Shown: positions 22,184-34,666 of the stretch, one piece after another
Position numbering within the stretch: position 1 is the stretch's first letter
Layout of the letters: every line of letters starts with the position of its first letter
Assembly: GCA_000320545.1 (NCBI GenBank)
Contig: ADNK01000487.1
Location: 1-64,000 of the forward strand
Length of the DNA: 64,000 bases
DNA from: Bigelowiella natans CCMP2755
Lineage: Eukaryota; Cercozoa; Chlorarachniophyceae
Reading direction: 5' to 3'
The notes under the pieces: model-generated
What the model was told of the DNA's origin: nothing
Database searches by the model: none
Seen by the model: the letters and a program-made list of their open reading frames with translations, nothing else
Translations under genes and position numbers: made by a program

Positions 22184-23425
22184 CAACGATAAATGATGAT
22201 GAGTATGAGGAACGAGTCACGATCGCGAATTCTAACCGTGGATGTGTATTCCAAATCTGAACAATGGCTTCTCTAGTCATCACTCGCAACAGGATAGTAG
22301 GCTTGAGACATTTGAATTTTATTATGTGCATGCGTGTCCTTCGCGACACCATGAATTCAAGGTTTCTTGCGATAGAAGTTGTAAGTTAAGAATTATTGAA
22401 CTCAAAATTTGTATTGATGTAAAATATTGTGCGTTTTGCGCATGCTAGCTATATAGCATGCATTTAATATGAGACAGGCTAGCTAGCGTAGCAGATGTGA
22501 TGAAGTGATTAAATATTTTCGATGGTCATCCTGATGACATAGCTGTGCAAAGCAGCGGCTACAGCGCTCATCATCTTGTGTCCATTTGTCTCTGTCGTCA
22601 TGTGCTTCATGTGCTTGGAAGCATCCATGCTAGCATGCTCTGTAGTAGATGCAATGTCACGCACAGTGTGCACAAATGCGCGCAGCTGTTTCTGCTCCTT
22701 TTCCAGCCATTCTTGCGTCATTTCGTGCAATCTAGCCATGCAGGCACAGTTGCATTGTCCATCTAGCCATGCTTGTCTCACTAGCTCCCATGAATCATGT
22801 TTGTGTCCATTGCACGTTGTGTTCAATGACAGGAGCGCGAGCATCGCGCTCATCATCAATTGCAGTCGACACCTCCAGACCTCTCTAGCTCTAGACCTCA
22901 GCGCGCACGCGCACGCACGCGCACACATGAAGTTTGCTTCAACTTCATCAACATCTCACCTCGCTAGCTCGATCGTTGATCGCACAACGCATTGCCAGAT
23001 CTAGAGATTGCAAGCCAGGTTGATCGCGACGTGCACAGCATCGCATTGTTTGCAACAAGATTGTGCAAGTATGCACAAGATGCGGCTGAAGCAGCGAGCT
23101 CGTTGGTGCAGATGTTGCGCCGCACGAGACAAGACGCATTGCCGAGGCTGCGATGTTCGATCCGCACACAGACTGGGCTGTCAATGAACAATGAACAATG
23201 ATGATGAACAAGCTGTCTGTCACGCTGTGCGACGGATCGGGTCTAGCGGCAAAGCAACACCACCAGAACAATTGGTTACCCGAATACCCGGTAATATCGG
23301 TATATTTTGCTCTAATACCGGGATTCGATTCCATTCAACTCCTCCAATCGACGAGTACCACCACCTGCGTGCTCGCATAACAAGATCACACGCAGGCACG
23401 CACCACCCGCCCAACAAATCTACAA
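22184..23425. other. Intergenic region with CTAG island C
   Basis: The stretch lies between the SAP-like gene 3' end and the aldolase gene 5' end, both on the plus strand. No gene is secure. A minus-strand frame (22928-22509) has a helical-looking segment (WLEKEQKQLRAFVHTV) but no recognisable family, splice context or codon support. Confidence 0.5.
22440..23170. repeat. CTAG/GCATGC-rich island C
   Basis: The island is rich in ctagctag, gcatgc, agcatgct and gcgcacgc words, and less regular than islands B, D and E. The right edge carries the 28-base element (23182-23209) found inverted at 1133-1160. Confidence 0.6.
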
Positions 23426-24191
23426 ATGGCAAATCGCATCAAGACCCTGCTCAAATCCAACAAGGTACCCGCAGAGTCTGGGGTTGGATTGTCCTTTTTT
23501 CGCCCGTGTTTGATTTGCGCGCCGCCCAGACGGTTGATGTCATTTGCGCTTCTTCTTCTTCGTCTTCTTTCGCTTACTTGCAGGTGGCCAAGGTGTTTAA
23601 CTGTGGCCAATTCTTATCGCATAAGATGGTTGAGATCCTAGGTCTTCACGGAGGCTATGACGGCGTCTTCATCGACCAGGTGTGTCGTTGAATGACCAAT
23701 GGCTACAACTTCTTCTGAGGGAAGCCGTGTACTATTTACGGAGAAGCGAGAGAGTGTCACATTCATCCTTATTCACTTCTGCATTTCAGGAACATATACC
23801 TTCCATCCTCCAGCGGGATATCGAAATTGCTGCGGTCGCAGCAAAGAGCTGGTATATATTAAACTCCATCCTTAAAAACTTGATCGTTGCTGCGTTTTCA
23901 CGTTTTGCGAGCACTGCTTAGCGGAATGGATACCTTCGTTCGGCGGCCTGCAATCGACTACGCCTCCGCGATGGCTCCCCTCGAGGCTGGGGCAGGAGGG
24001 GTGTTGTTCAGCATGATAAGGTAGGTATCATTACTAGCAGCTATCACTACAACCCATTTTTCCTTCGTTCCCCAGAGACGCCTCCCATGCTCAAGAGGCG
24101 ATGGAATGGGTTAAGTTCGCACCGGTACGTATCACGCTCTTTTCCAATAAGAGAACAACACCGAAAAGAGAAAGAGAAAGAGAGAGAGAGG

Positions 24192-24234
<43 letters not shown>

Positions 24235-25041
24235 TGATCGTGCATTATTTGACTAATGATGCTGAGTAGTCGAGCGATATAGCACCACTACTGTTAGCAG
24301 CAGTATTGACTTGAGAAGCAACATTTATTGGCGCAGAGGGGCAAACGAGGCCTTCTGGGAGCCAACCGAGATGGAAATTATTTTTTGAAACCGACAAAGC
24401 AGTACATCAAGGTGCCCTAGCTGCATAGGAATGGTTGAGAAATAGTTGCAATTGATGATATAGATCACACAGCAGTAGCGATAGTGCTTGAGTTGTACTA
24501 GTAATTTTTCCAGCAAAGTGTGGTGATTGTTGAGATCTCCTTCGTCGTGCAGGAAGCAAACGAGTCAACGCTTATCGGAATGCAAATCGAAACCGAGGGG
24601 GTACAGATTGTCTACATATTTTATTTTCCCATCCCTCCCGTGCATTGTGAGCGATAATCCCCATCGAGATGCTCAGAGTGTAGCTTGACTTGTGTGCATC
24701 GTTCCCCTCTTGAAGGCACTGGATGATATCGAGAGGATTGCGGGGATAGAGGTGTTTTTATTTTTGATAAAGAACGATTCTTTCCTATAAAGTCTCACCG
24801 TTGCGAAGCCGCCACTACTCCTAACACCAATGCCGCTGCCGCTTTCCCGCAATCGATCACGCATGCATTAAATCATCACTTAGGACTTGGATTTCGTGCT
24901 TTTTGGTCCTGCTGATATGTCTCAAGTACTCGGAGTTACGGGAGAGGTCTGCACATTCTATCTTGTAGTAGTAGAAGTAGTAGTAGTAGTAGTAGCAGTA
25001 GTACCAGACTCAATCTTGAATTGAGTGGAGTACCCTCATCA

Positions 25042-25076
<35 letters not shown>

Positions 25077-25192
25077 GTAGCTTACTGAATATCGCTACCT
25101 ACATCCAGGTAAATCATGAAAAGGTTTGGGAAGCCATCAGTAGCGTCTCCAAAGCTTGTGCAGAAGCTGGCATGGCCTGGGGAACGGTGAAC

Positions 25193-25235
<43 letters not shown>

Positions 25236-25500
25236 TTATGTGCATATATTATATTTAAAAAAGTATAAATACACATATGTATTGATATATTTATATATAT
25301 TCTATTCTATTCTTGTCGGTGCTTCCAACCAGGTACCTCCCAACGACGAGTACGCCAGCAGAGCTGCAGACTTGGGCTGCCAGCTTTTCCTAGCCGGGCA
25401 TGATTTCGCTGCCATTCATCGCGGAATAATTGAAACGAAGAACAGTTATCCGTCTCTGTTCGGAGAAAAATCGGAGCTAAAGCGGGAAGGTGCATATTGA
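23426..25500 (+). CDS. HpcH/HpaI-family aldolase
   Basis: The protein is a class II metal-dependent aldolase of the HpcH/HpaI (2-keto-3-deoxy-acid / 4-hydroxy-2-oxo-heptanedioate) superfamily, which makes or splits 2-oxo acids with pyruvate. Ten or so phase-consistent exons begin at 23426-23464 (MANRIKTLLKSNK), 23584-23679, 23790-23851, 23922-24020, 24076-24124 and 24337-24411, and the last exon ends in TGA at 25500; about 300 residues, normal for the family. Expected active-site residues are seen: His in DQEH, Arg in FVRRP, Gln and Glu in GMQIETEG (metal ligand) and Asp in LFGPADMS. The segment after GGVLFSMI and RGKRGLLGANRDGNYF aligns with the family core. There is no targeting peptide, so it is likely cytosolic. 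The substrate cannot be read from sequence; citrate lyase beta-like members are more distant. Confidence 0.85.
24169..24231. repeat. (GA)n microsatellite
   Basis: About 60 bases of GA with a few GG interruptions, in an aldolase intron. Confidence 0.9.
25195..25231. repeat. (TA)n microsatellite
   Basis: The tract starts about 10 bases inside the donor (GTGAACAATTATATATA) of an aldolase intron. Confidence 0.9.
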
Positions 25501-25655
25501 TATCATCGCTCGAGCGCATTATCATGGCAGCATACGATTATATGTATAGGCTGTATGATGAGCAAGTTCTATGAATATCTGGTATATTTATTCGCTTCTA
25601 AGCAAAAAGTAACAGTGCTTCGGTTATGTGATCGTTTAATATGCGATGGTTGGGC

Positions 25656-25696
<41 letters not shown>

Positions 25697-26903
25697 ACTT
25701 GCTCTCTATTTGAGAGTTATCTGCTATGTGTTGAATGTTTGAATCGTGCCGTGGTGACTACTAAACTAGGGTGGCGATCCAAATTGCTTGCTACTTTGCT
25801 TTACTACACTATCTACACATGCTAGCATGCTAGCATGATTGGCATGTCCAGACATATTAGCTAGCATAGGTTCGGCGCGCACTTTTGCTAAAATATTTTT
25901 GCCTGTACGTTTAAACACGCGGCAATATACAATATCTACACACAAATACTAGCGAACCAGCTGCAACTGGTAGAGCAAGTTCGATCCCAAACTGGATGCC
26001 TAGGTCGCTCGTGCTAGCAGCGTGTCCGCTAGCTAGCTAGACTGCATGGAATGTGCATGACTGTGCAATGTGCTTCAGATGTGCTGATTTAAATCGCTAT
26101 CCTAGCTCTCGATGCCTTTCTAGCTTTGCATTCTTGTGAACCTTCATCTAGCTATGTCTTTTGCGGATGCGATCATGGCGAAACTAGCATGCTTGCGGCG
26201 AGTTCTGGAGTTAGCAGCCAGCCACAAACCTCTAGACCTGCTAGCCTGGCTAGCTGGCTAGCTGGAAACAATGGATGCATTTTGCGTGCGCATGCTAGCA
26301 TGCTAGCATGTAGTCTAGTAGTGCTAGCTAGCTAGATTGGGCACTACTTGCTAGCTAGCTAGATCTAGAGAGCATGGAGGTCGCTGCTAGGATGCTCGAT
26401 CAGATTATCTGAGCTTTGACGCAAGTGTTTTCCGTGGTTTACTTCCTAGACCTTTCATTGCAACTGACACCTCTGAACGATACGATAGCTAGATAGTAGA
26501 GACAGCGTGTACTGTCATTACATAGCATGCATTGCTCGACGTTGCATGCTAGCATGGACTGCGAAAGCGCAGGTTTGGAGGTGTGTGCTGCGTGGGCGAT
26601 TTGGTCACTAGTCTACATGCTTTATGCGATGCATGGCGCACATTGTATCTTCCTCCGTAGCAGGCATGGTGCGTATTCTACGCAAACACGATGATCACAG
26701 TCTATTTATTGTTTATGATAATCAATAATTGATGTTTTATCACAACCACTACTACCACACTATTGAACTACATGCTTGTGGAAGCAATAACATCTTCACA
26801 GTAAATTATTCCGTTCATATGCTTAAGGCAGGACCATTGCTTTCCCGTTTTCAGCAATTTCTTTAATATATCCTCCTGAGTATTATATATAAATAAATAT
26901 ATA

Positions 26904-26940
<37 letters not shown>

Positions 26941-26973
26941 GATAAAAGCATTGTCCGTTGATGTACACAAAAA
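25501..26973. other. Convergent intergenic region with CTAG island D
   Basis: The stretch lies between the 3' ends of the aldolase (plus) and NEK kinase (minus) genes. It holds a (TA)n tract at 25661-25691, island D, and another (TA)n at 26909-26937 close to the NEK stop. No gene is supported. Confidence 0.6.
25800..26660. repeat. CTAG/GCATGC-rich island D
   Basis: The island is dense in ctagctag, gctagcatgc and tagatcta words. The 20-mer catgctagcatgctagcatg occurs near 25819 and again near 26291. There is no open frame of interest and no terminal repeats. Confidence 0.75.
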
Positions 26974-27103
26974 TTAGAAGAAACGGTGTTGCTGGTGACG
27001 ATGATGATTGTATACCCCATCTTCTTCCTCGTCTTCTTTGGATTGCATTTTCCTCAAATGCTTATATATCTGGGGGAGGAGGGTGAAAGAGAGACAGACA
27101 GAC

Positions 27104-27141
<38 letters not shown>

Positions 27142-28733
27142 GGTATAAGAAACGGAGTACCGTCTAGGGAAACTGTCTGATTGTGGCATTATTCGGCACC
27201 TTGTCATACAGCTCTTCTCCTAGTATCTTGGAGCAGAACTTTTTGACCTGTACAAAGATTGAATGCTCAGCGGATGTGGTTGTGGCGAGAAGTCGTGTTG
27301 TTGACAACGCACAAGGCCCAGAAAAGCGTGTTTCTTTTTTTTAAAGATATTCCACGTAAAAGAAATGGATTTAGAAGCAGTAGTCCTTGATCATCTTACT
27401 ACTCTCTGCAGACACTAAGCAAGCTAGCGACAGATGATCAGAAAATGTACCACCTTTGCTATGTTGGCTTCCAATCTTTCTCGTGCTTTTGTGCGTTGCT
27501 CTGAACCCGAGTTCTCACCGCCATTCTACCATGCGTGCACGAGGTCATCATCATCGTCATCATCATGATCGTCATCATCATCGTTCACCATCATGGTCAC
27601 AATGATGATGATGAGTGATATGGATGTTGATCTGTGTGCATGCGTGGACGTTACGCACCTTGGATTCCTTCGTGGTTTTCGTGGTAGCAGCAGCAGCCGT
27701 GAGAGAGGAAGTAACACTGTCGCTGCTGGCGCTAGCCACAGTAGTGGTGCAGGCGACCGTCGTCGTCGCTGATGCCGCTGAGTCGCCTCGGGGATGGGAG
27801 CTATCTTCGACAGTGGTAGCAGCGTTGGAGTGGTTATTTCCTCTATGAATATCACCATCGCCACCAGCACCAGCACCAGCACCAGCACCAGCAGTGGACT
27901 TTGTAGAAGCTGCTGGAACTGCTGCTACGCCGCCGCCCGCACTAGCCGTAGGATTCAAAGGTTTGCCCGGGAGAGCTCCTGACGACATCGTTGCCTCCAA
28001 TGGATCCTGACGTGTTATCAAACGTTGTTATGCGGTCAGCCACCCCTTGATTTAGAGAATCATCATTCATCATCATGATCGTCGTCGCCGTCGTCATCGT
28101 CATCATCATCATCGTGTGTATGCTCGATGATTCACCACCTCAGCTATGGACGCTCCTGCTTTCTGGGAAGGGGCCAACACCAACTCAAATTGAGGCTGCT
28201 GTAGAAGCAAAAGGGAGGAGGAAATTTTATCATCATCAGCTCGCCCCAGAATGCGTTTGAAGACGGATGTTGTTGTGCTGCTGTTGTTGCTGTTGTTGTT
28301 GCAATGATTACCTTTTTCTTTCGCTGGCCATACATGGCCCTGCACCTCTTCATGTACGCACGCATCCTCTTGCTAGAACCTCCACTGCGACGAGACACAA
28401 CACCATAAACCACATGATGATGATGATGTTAAGATTACTCAAATCAAATGGCCGCTTTTGAGATATCACCGAGCGAGCGAGTGAGCAAGACGAGGGGGCG
28501 GAAAAACAACATATTATCGTAAATTCACTGCATGAAGGGAGAGTAGCTGCTAAACTCACGGTTTGGATGATGATGATCCCTTGCCCTCTCCTCTCTTGAC
28601 CCTGCTGCCGTCGTCATCGCCACTCCCCTTGTGCTTGCTCTTGTCATGGCGACCTGTAGGTTGAACAGCGGTAGGAGGAGGATGTGGTCAGGAGAACATC
28701 GTATTTCAGAACACGATCACCACCATATGAGTG

Positions 28734-28775
<42 letters not shown>

Positions 28776-29291
28776 TGTGTGTGTGTGTGTGTGTGTGTGT
28801 ATGTTAATATGCGCGCGCGTGCGTGTGTGTGAGAGCGAGGGAGAGAAAGATATCACCGTTGGTACTGCTACTGTTTACGGCATTGAGGTCGTTTTCGTCA
28901 AAGTTTGGTTGTCGGAACGTGGTGCGCTTTAAGTAGTTACAAACACATGGAGATTATCCTCTATCTATCAAGATTGATGATGATGATTTCCATACGACGT
29001 TCCTGTTATTTCGTTCATCATATTGGCAACAATCAATTACCGGCTGTTCTCGATTGTCATGGTTGATCACCATAATCTCCTAAGAAGGTTTTGCGCGCAC
29101 ACCGAAACACACACACATTCAGGCCATAATCCTCGTTGGGGCGAACCATCAATAGAGCAAGAACAATGCTCTTCCCCAAATCTACTACTTTCAAACATCG
29201 AGGAGGTGGTAAATGAAGCGTCGTGCGTCGAAGGGGCAACAACCACTCGGAAAACTAACTACTATCCTCCATGAGCGTGTTTCATGAGAAC

Positions 29292-29332
<41 letters not shown>

Positions 29333-32300
29333 AATAAAAAAACATCTCGGAATCGTAGTAGATGCAAGTTCATATCCGTACGGAAGGGGGCAACGATGGG
29401 AATAGTAGCAGCAGCATTAGGGGCAGGGATAAGGAGGAAAAGAGGATGATAAAAACCAGCACCGGGTGAGGTTGTTTCGCTCTCCTGAAAGCAGGCGACG
29501 GAATCACGCCTATCGAAAACAATGAGCTATTAGCATGAGGATGCTGTCGTCCGACGACGAGGAACGTGATCGTTCTCACTACTATTCTTTCCTCTTATCT
29601 ATCTGCTTCTCTTAATGGTAGTAGTAGCAAGTCTTCAGGGCAGCACGATGAGGTTGCTCACCATGGAGACGAGAACGCGCTTCTTTGATTCCTAATTGTC
29701 CATAGCAAATATTAAAATGGTCGGGGGTTGGTTTCATGAGCCTTTCGAGAGGATTTTGCGTAGAGGAGAACATTCATCGTCAAGGATGCGATCACTCAAA
29801 CTGAATACCCGATTTGAATCGTGCAAGGCGCTGCCGCTCCTCCTCCCTCTTCTGCCGCTTTAGCTCCTGAAAGAATAAGTGAAAAGCGACGTCAGCTACG
29901 TGGCAGAAGGAAACGAAAGCAATGTCTTTTGTCAGAAGACAACCTGTTGTTCCTCGAGCCACAGCCGCTTTCGACGTTTTTCCTCCTGATGAGCGTGAAT
30001 AAGGAAGGCAAAGCCATCAACGTTAGATGATCTGGAGCAGGAGGAGGAGGAGGAGGAAGCTCTCAGCAAATCTTAGCAGGTGGAGCGCTATGTGTTCATG
30101 CGTGTCGTCGTTCTTTCTGCACCTCAGAGAGAGATGTCTTCACTTTCGATGATACTCTTCGGAGCTGCTCCTTTTCCTTGCGAACCCGCGATGGTGACAC
30201 CGCGCGCTCTATTGCCCCTTTTTTGGTGGCAGAGTAGCTCGTAGCAGGGGGGCGGTGGTGAGGATTAGGAGTGCGGTTTACCATGCCTACAACAAGATTA
30301 CACAATTCCTTATTCACGAATTTTATGGCGGCCACTGAAAGAAGAAAGGGGAGGGGGGATATGTACTCTTGACTCGCCTCACTCCTGGGGTTTGAGCCAT
30401 CCGTGACGACACGCCGCTGCTTGTGTTTTGACTGCTGTGAGAAGAAGAACCACCACCGTATGTTGGAGAGGAGGACAGAGAACTGCCTTTGCTGCTTTTG
30501 ATTCGGGCTGCTCCCCGATGTCCTCCTGCAGTGCTTTGCGGCTGCTCCTTTTGACGCTGATTAGAACATTTATAACCACGAATTAATCAACGACGAAGAC
30601 AACGAGGAGGAGGAGGAGGAAGAGGATAACATAAGGGCAGATATGGTTCCAAACGAGAATTATTGTAATAGTTTGGCAGCATCGTAGTGATGGAACTAAG
30701 GCGGCTGGCTGGCTGCTACTACTATTCTGGGAATCCTGGTCGGTTTTCGCAGGCCCCCTCCTGCACCCCCACCGCTTCCTGCCTTTAGGAAGTGTCTCCT
30801 TGCGTGCACCGATGGCGGGGGAGTTACTGATCGAGCAATAGAGCGTGGCGTAGATAGTCGAGTAAGCCTTGATATAGAACCCCGTTTGGAACCGTTTCGT
30901 GGGGTACGGCTGCCATTGCTACTACTGCTACTCTTCTTACGATGACTCGGGGTAGGAACTGACATCACACCCGAGCTCGTGGTAGGTCGCCTCCTCACTC
31001 TTGCGGGTCTTCGTTTAGATGCATTCGCCTTGTTCTTTTGGATAAAGTTCATATGCGAGCTGCGGCGCCTTCGATGAGAGGGTGAGGAGAGAGAAGATTG
31101 GGGTGTATGCGGTCGGGATGATCCTGGCGAATAGTAGCGTGGGCTATCAATCTCAAGCACATCCCCGTCATGATGATGACCCCCCCCCCCCTTGCCGCCT
31201 CGGGATCTAAGAGATCGAGAGGTCGCAGGAGACGACGGTGCCCGAGAGCGTTGTGGTGGGAGCGGGCTGGAGTGCATTCGGTTCGGCGAAAGAGAGGAGG
31301 AGTAGGGGGCGGGCTCTTTCTTTGGCCTCACTCGAGAAGGTGGAGATATGTCGTAATGCTCCGATGCTAGTTCCAGCTCAACTATAAGATCGTGTCGTCG
31401 TGCATAATATGCGGTAGATGGACTATTAGCTGTCGAAGCAGTATCATCGAGTGGCGAGGCGGCTGCGGCGTCCAGAGGGGTAGAAGACCAGTCCGTTTTG
31501 GAGTCGGGAACGGGTGGGGGTGGATCGAAAGGGGCGGAACCGTCATGCACGGTATTCGAACTCAACGCATCACTGAACTCGCTCTTACGAATCGATTGTT
31601 GTTGGCGAAATTTGTTGAATATGGCAGTTTATTTTTTTTGAAAATAATATCCCAAATCCAAGGATCAAAATCATGGAAGACCATCGTAGGTGGACCATAA
31701 GACCATAAGTAACCAGAATAAACATATAGTATCATCAAGACTTACTGTGGATTTGAGCGAGTTCGCTTTTCTATCTTTGGCTGCTGTGCCTTTACTCTGT
31801 TGAGAAGTCGGAGAGGAGGCAAGACTCTGATGATGTGAGAGGCGGGTATCATTATTTCGTGTCCAAATCGAGAATTATAACAATTTTGACCTCATCTTCA
31901 TCAAACGAAAACCCCATTGCTACAAACGCTTCTTGGCATGCATCCAGAGCTGTGTTATCGCATGAAATAAATATATGATATAAGCACATCTATCCTTCGT
32001 TTAAAAATGCCGACCAACATGAACTAAATTACCCAATATTTGCTCAATTGGTGGCCTTAACTTAGGATCTTGACGTAACATAGATTCGCTTTGGTAGGTC
32101 AAACATGTACAATCGGGGAATCACGTCGATATTGTGCAGAAACGAAAACTATCCTTAAACTCACATGATTCGTGCTAGCTTCTTGGAATAGATGTCCGGT
32201 ATTGGAGGATATTTTCCTCTTAGGATTTTAAGAACCTATATTTTTATCCGAAGGCTTAGTGAAAACACCAAAAATGAAGTACGGAAGGCTGTTCGCTACC

Positions 32301-33392
32301 AAATTGGGAAGATTCTTTCCGGTAAAAGCTCTTCTCAAAGTCACAATTTCGTACAAGATGCAGCCGAGGCTCCAAATGTCGGACCCCTTAGAGTAAGGCC
32401 GACCCTCGCAAATCTCAGGTGAAAGATAGTAAGGAGTACCTGTTTTTACATGTATATCAAACTACGACGACACCAGAAACTGTATGAGTTGCCTCACCAA
32501 TCACTGTTTGCGCAAGTTCTGTGTCGCTCGTGAGAACCTGGTAAGTTGATCTCTGATTTAAACCATATCTTTGAGAATAAGGGATAATGGGGAAATTGCC
32601 TTTGATATGCCGAAATCTCCTATCTTTGCATCCTCCCCACTTCCAGTGAGAAATATGTTCTGAGACTTAAGGTCTCTGTGAAGGATGTTGTGACCTACGT
32701 AAAATTAGAGAGCGCGTCATCACATCAATTGAAACTAAATTTCAATCGTGGAAAAATAATCGCACTATGAATAGCTTCCAATCCGAGTGCCATCTGGACG
32801 AACCATTTCATAACTTTTTCCTCCTTGAAGAATTTCCCATTCTGGTATTGGAAAGAGTTCGTGAGTATTTTCACGAAATCATAGAATGGGAACAAGTTGA
32901 CAACCTTCTTCGCCAGTGCTATCCGTTGGGCTAGGTCCCCGCCTACGAGGGCCCAAAATCCATATTTCATAATCTTCGAAATGTGAGATTTTGAGAGGAA
33001 CGTTACCATCACAATATTCCATCACAATGTAGAGGTTATTATTGTGCAAGAACGATTCGATATAGCGAACCACATAGTGGTGGTAGTCAAGAGTGGATAG
33101 CACTTCCGCCTTCAAAAGATAATAACTTAGATAGAGAATTTTGTCTCAAAAGAGAAAAACATAATTTACCTCCTTTTCCGCACTCTCCCTCTCCTCTTTC
33201 TTTAGAGAAGACAGGTTGATCTCCTATAAGAGTGATAGCATTGCCGCTGAGATCGTTCCCATCAATGAGAAACTACAGGTATACCACCTTTACGACAACT
33301 TGACAACCATCCTTTGCACGACATAAATTTACGATACCAAAGCTTCCCTGGCCTATACGTCGTACGAGCTCGTATTGGCTTTGAAAATACAT
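26974..33392 (-). CDS. NEK-type (NIMA-related) Ser/Thr protein kinase
   Basis: The kinase domain is encoded by the first exons, starting at ATG 33392 ([19 protein letters not shown]). Motifs are GQGSFG (33353-33336), VVVK (lysine of strand 3), [54 protein letters not shown] (32680-32657), DFGISK (about 32617-32600), [22 protein letters not shown] and [10 protein letters not shown]. The IESF...[11 protein letters not shown] series and the GTPYYLSPE loop are typical of NEK kinases, which act in mitosis, centrosomes and cilia. A long Ser/Pro/Arg-rich linker follows (31565-30724), then phase-consistent short exons rich in Lys/Glu ([13 protein letters not shown]) and a C-terminal helix region ([28 protein letters not shown]) ending at 26974. 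All joins checked keep phase except between about 29470 and 28672, where one exon is missing from my model. The intron after DFGISK begins GC rather than GT. Confidence 0.8.
27104..27138. repeat. (GA)n microsatellite
   Basis: GACA and GA repeats in the last intron of the NEK gene, about 30 bases (minus strand) before its final acceptor. Confidence 0.9.
28737..28802. repeat. Compound (TA)n-(CA)n-(TG)n microsatellite
   Basis: TA, CA and TG blocks in a NEK intron, followed by a GCGC and GT-rich tail. Confidence 0.95.
29294..29330. repeat. (TA)n microsatellite
   Basis: About 35 bases of TA within the unresolved NEK interval. Confidence 0.95.
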
Positions 33393-34666
33393 TTCGATCA
33401 GTTCGTGAAAGTCAAAGTTGCATTTTTGAAGATTGCACAGCACTTCAAATTGCCTTCAATGTCCATTTTATTATTAAAATATTTAAAAAACACACATACC
33501 GATATATACACGTACACACACACACACACATTAAATAGTTAACCTCGCTTTTTTGCTCTCTTCCATCAGCTCCTGTTGCTAATCCTTAGGTTCACTATAC
33601 GCAACGCAAGCTTCCCTCGAGCTGTTACGATCGATACCTTATCAATAACTGCGTCCATTTATATTCGTAAAAGTGCTACCTCTGCAGAAAACTCAACAGG
33701 CACGAAGAGGGGCAACTCGATTCCAGGAGGTGGTCTGAACGTGTTTATTTAGTCGTGTTTCGATATTCTCGATTCAAAAATGCTCTGAATGTACGTTGAC
33801 GGCAGAATCTAGGCCTTGCCGCAGATTTAGAATGGCATTTATTACAAGTACTACGACACAGAAACAGGACCAGCGACAGTGAATTGGAATTCGAGGCACA
33901 AGCGCTCCAGGGACACAGCGGTTAGTTAGAGATGCAGCTTATGATGCAAAAAATGGGAGCATTTCTCCGGTATTTAATGAAGTTTTTGAAATTAATCGTA
34001 ACTGTCCGAAAACCCGGGTTGAAATGAGCATTTTGTTCTAATTCACAACTCCAAATAATCAATAGCCTGGATCGATGCCACGTGGAAAGGCATCTGACAT
34101 GGTACAACGACATATGGGGTATGAGATTTGATTTGAAAATTCTATTCAGTAATTGTATATCTTTGAGGCTAATTTGTGGATACTCAAAACTTAAAATTAC
34201 TAACTTCAATATTAGCTTTTTTTCGGCCGCTACAGGGAAAAAAAACGTGCCCATAAAAATATGAAAATTATTAACGTATATATTCTATAATCTAGGAACT
34301 AGTCATAAATGTTTATTGACTAATGAGAAGAGTTATTGTCACAATCCGTCATACGAACAAACTGTGTTGTCGCAACAATAAGTCATGCTGTATCCCATCA
34401 ATATGTATTTAAATTATACATCTTTCAAAATCTAAAATCAAGATGCAAGTTATTTATATCATGCGTCATAGATGTATGTATGTCGCAGGTCATAATTTCA
34501 TAAAACCTGGGAACAAAACTCGCCCGAAGACCGAAGACCCAAGGACCACGCCACCGAACGCTGACGGCAGGTACAGGATGAAACATACTTCGCATAGCTC
34601 TGGAATTCTTCTTCGTCTCCAAGAAAAATAATAATTCCCACTATATGTATTCCTCTCCCAGATCCC
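33393..34666. promoter_or_regulatory. Divergent intergenic region (NEK kinase / coiled-coil gene)
   Basis: This is the shared upstream region of the minus-strand kinase and the plus-strand coiled-coil gene. It is AT-rich, with a short CA tract at 33516-33531. A 3' splice-site-like tctcccag stands 5 bases before the coiled-coil ATG, so a 5'-UTR intron is possible. The minus-strand open frame 33922-34254 is not supported. There is no CTAG island. Confidence 0.4.

Larger units (their letters stand above)
28672..29466. other. Unresolved long interval inside the NEK gene
   Basis: The exons on either side leave phase 0 on the left side of the model and need phase 1 on the other, so at least one exon or a wrong boundary is hidden here. 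The interval holds (TA)n-(CA)n-(TG)n at 28737-28802 and (TA)n at 29294-29330. I could not pick a convincing exon. Confidence 0.4.

Noticed and set aside
23281-23340. Possible tRNA from the gattcgattcc-like T-loop
   Set aside because: No matching stem pairs or D and anticodon arms could be folded around it by eye.
33922-34254. A 110-codon minus-strand gene between the NEK and coiled-coil genes
   Set aside because: No family resemblance, AT-rich composition and no splice or start context; it lies in a divergent promoter region.
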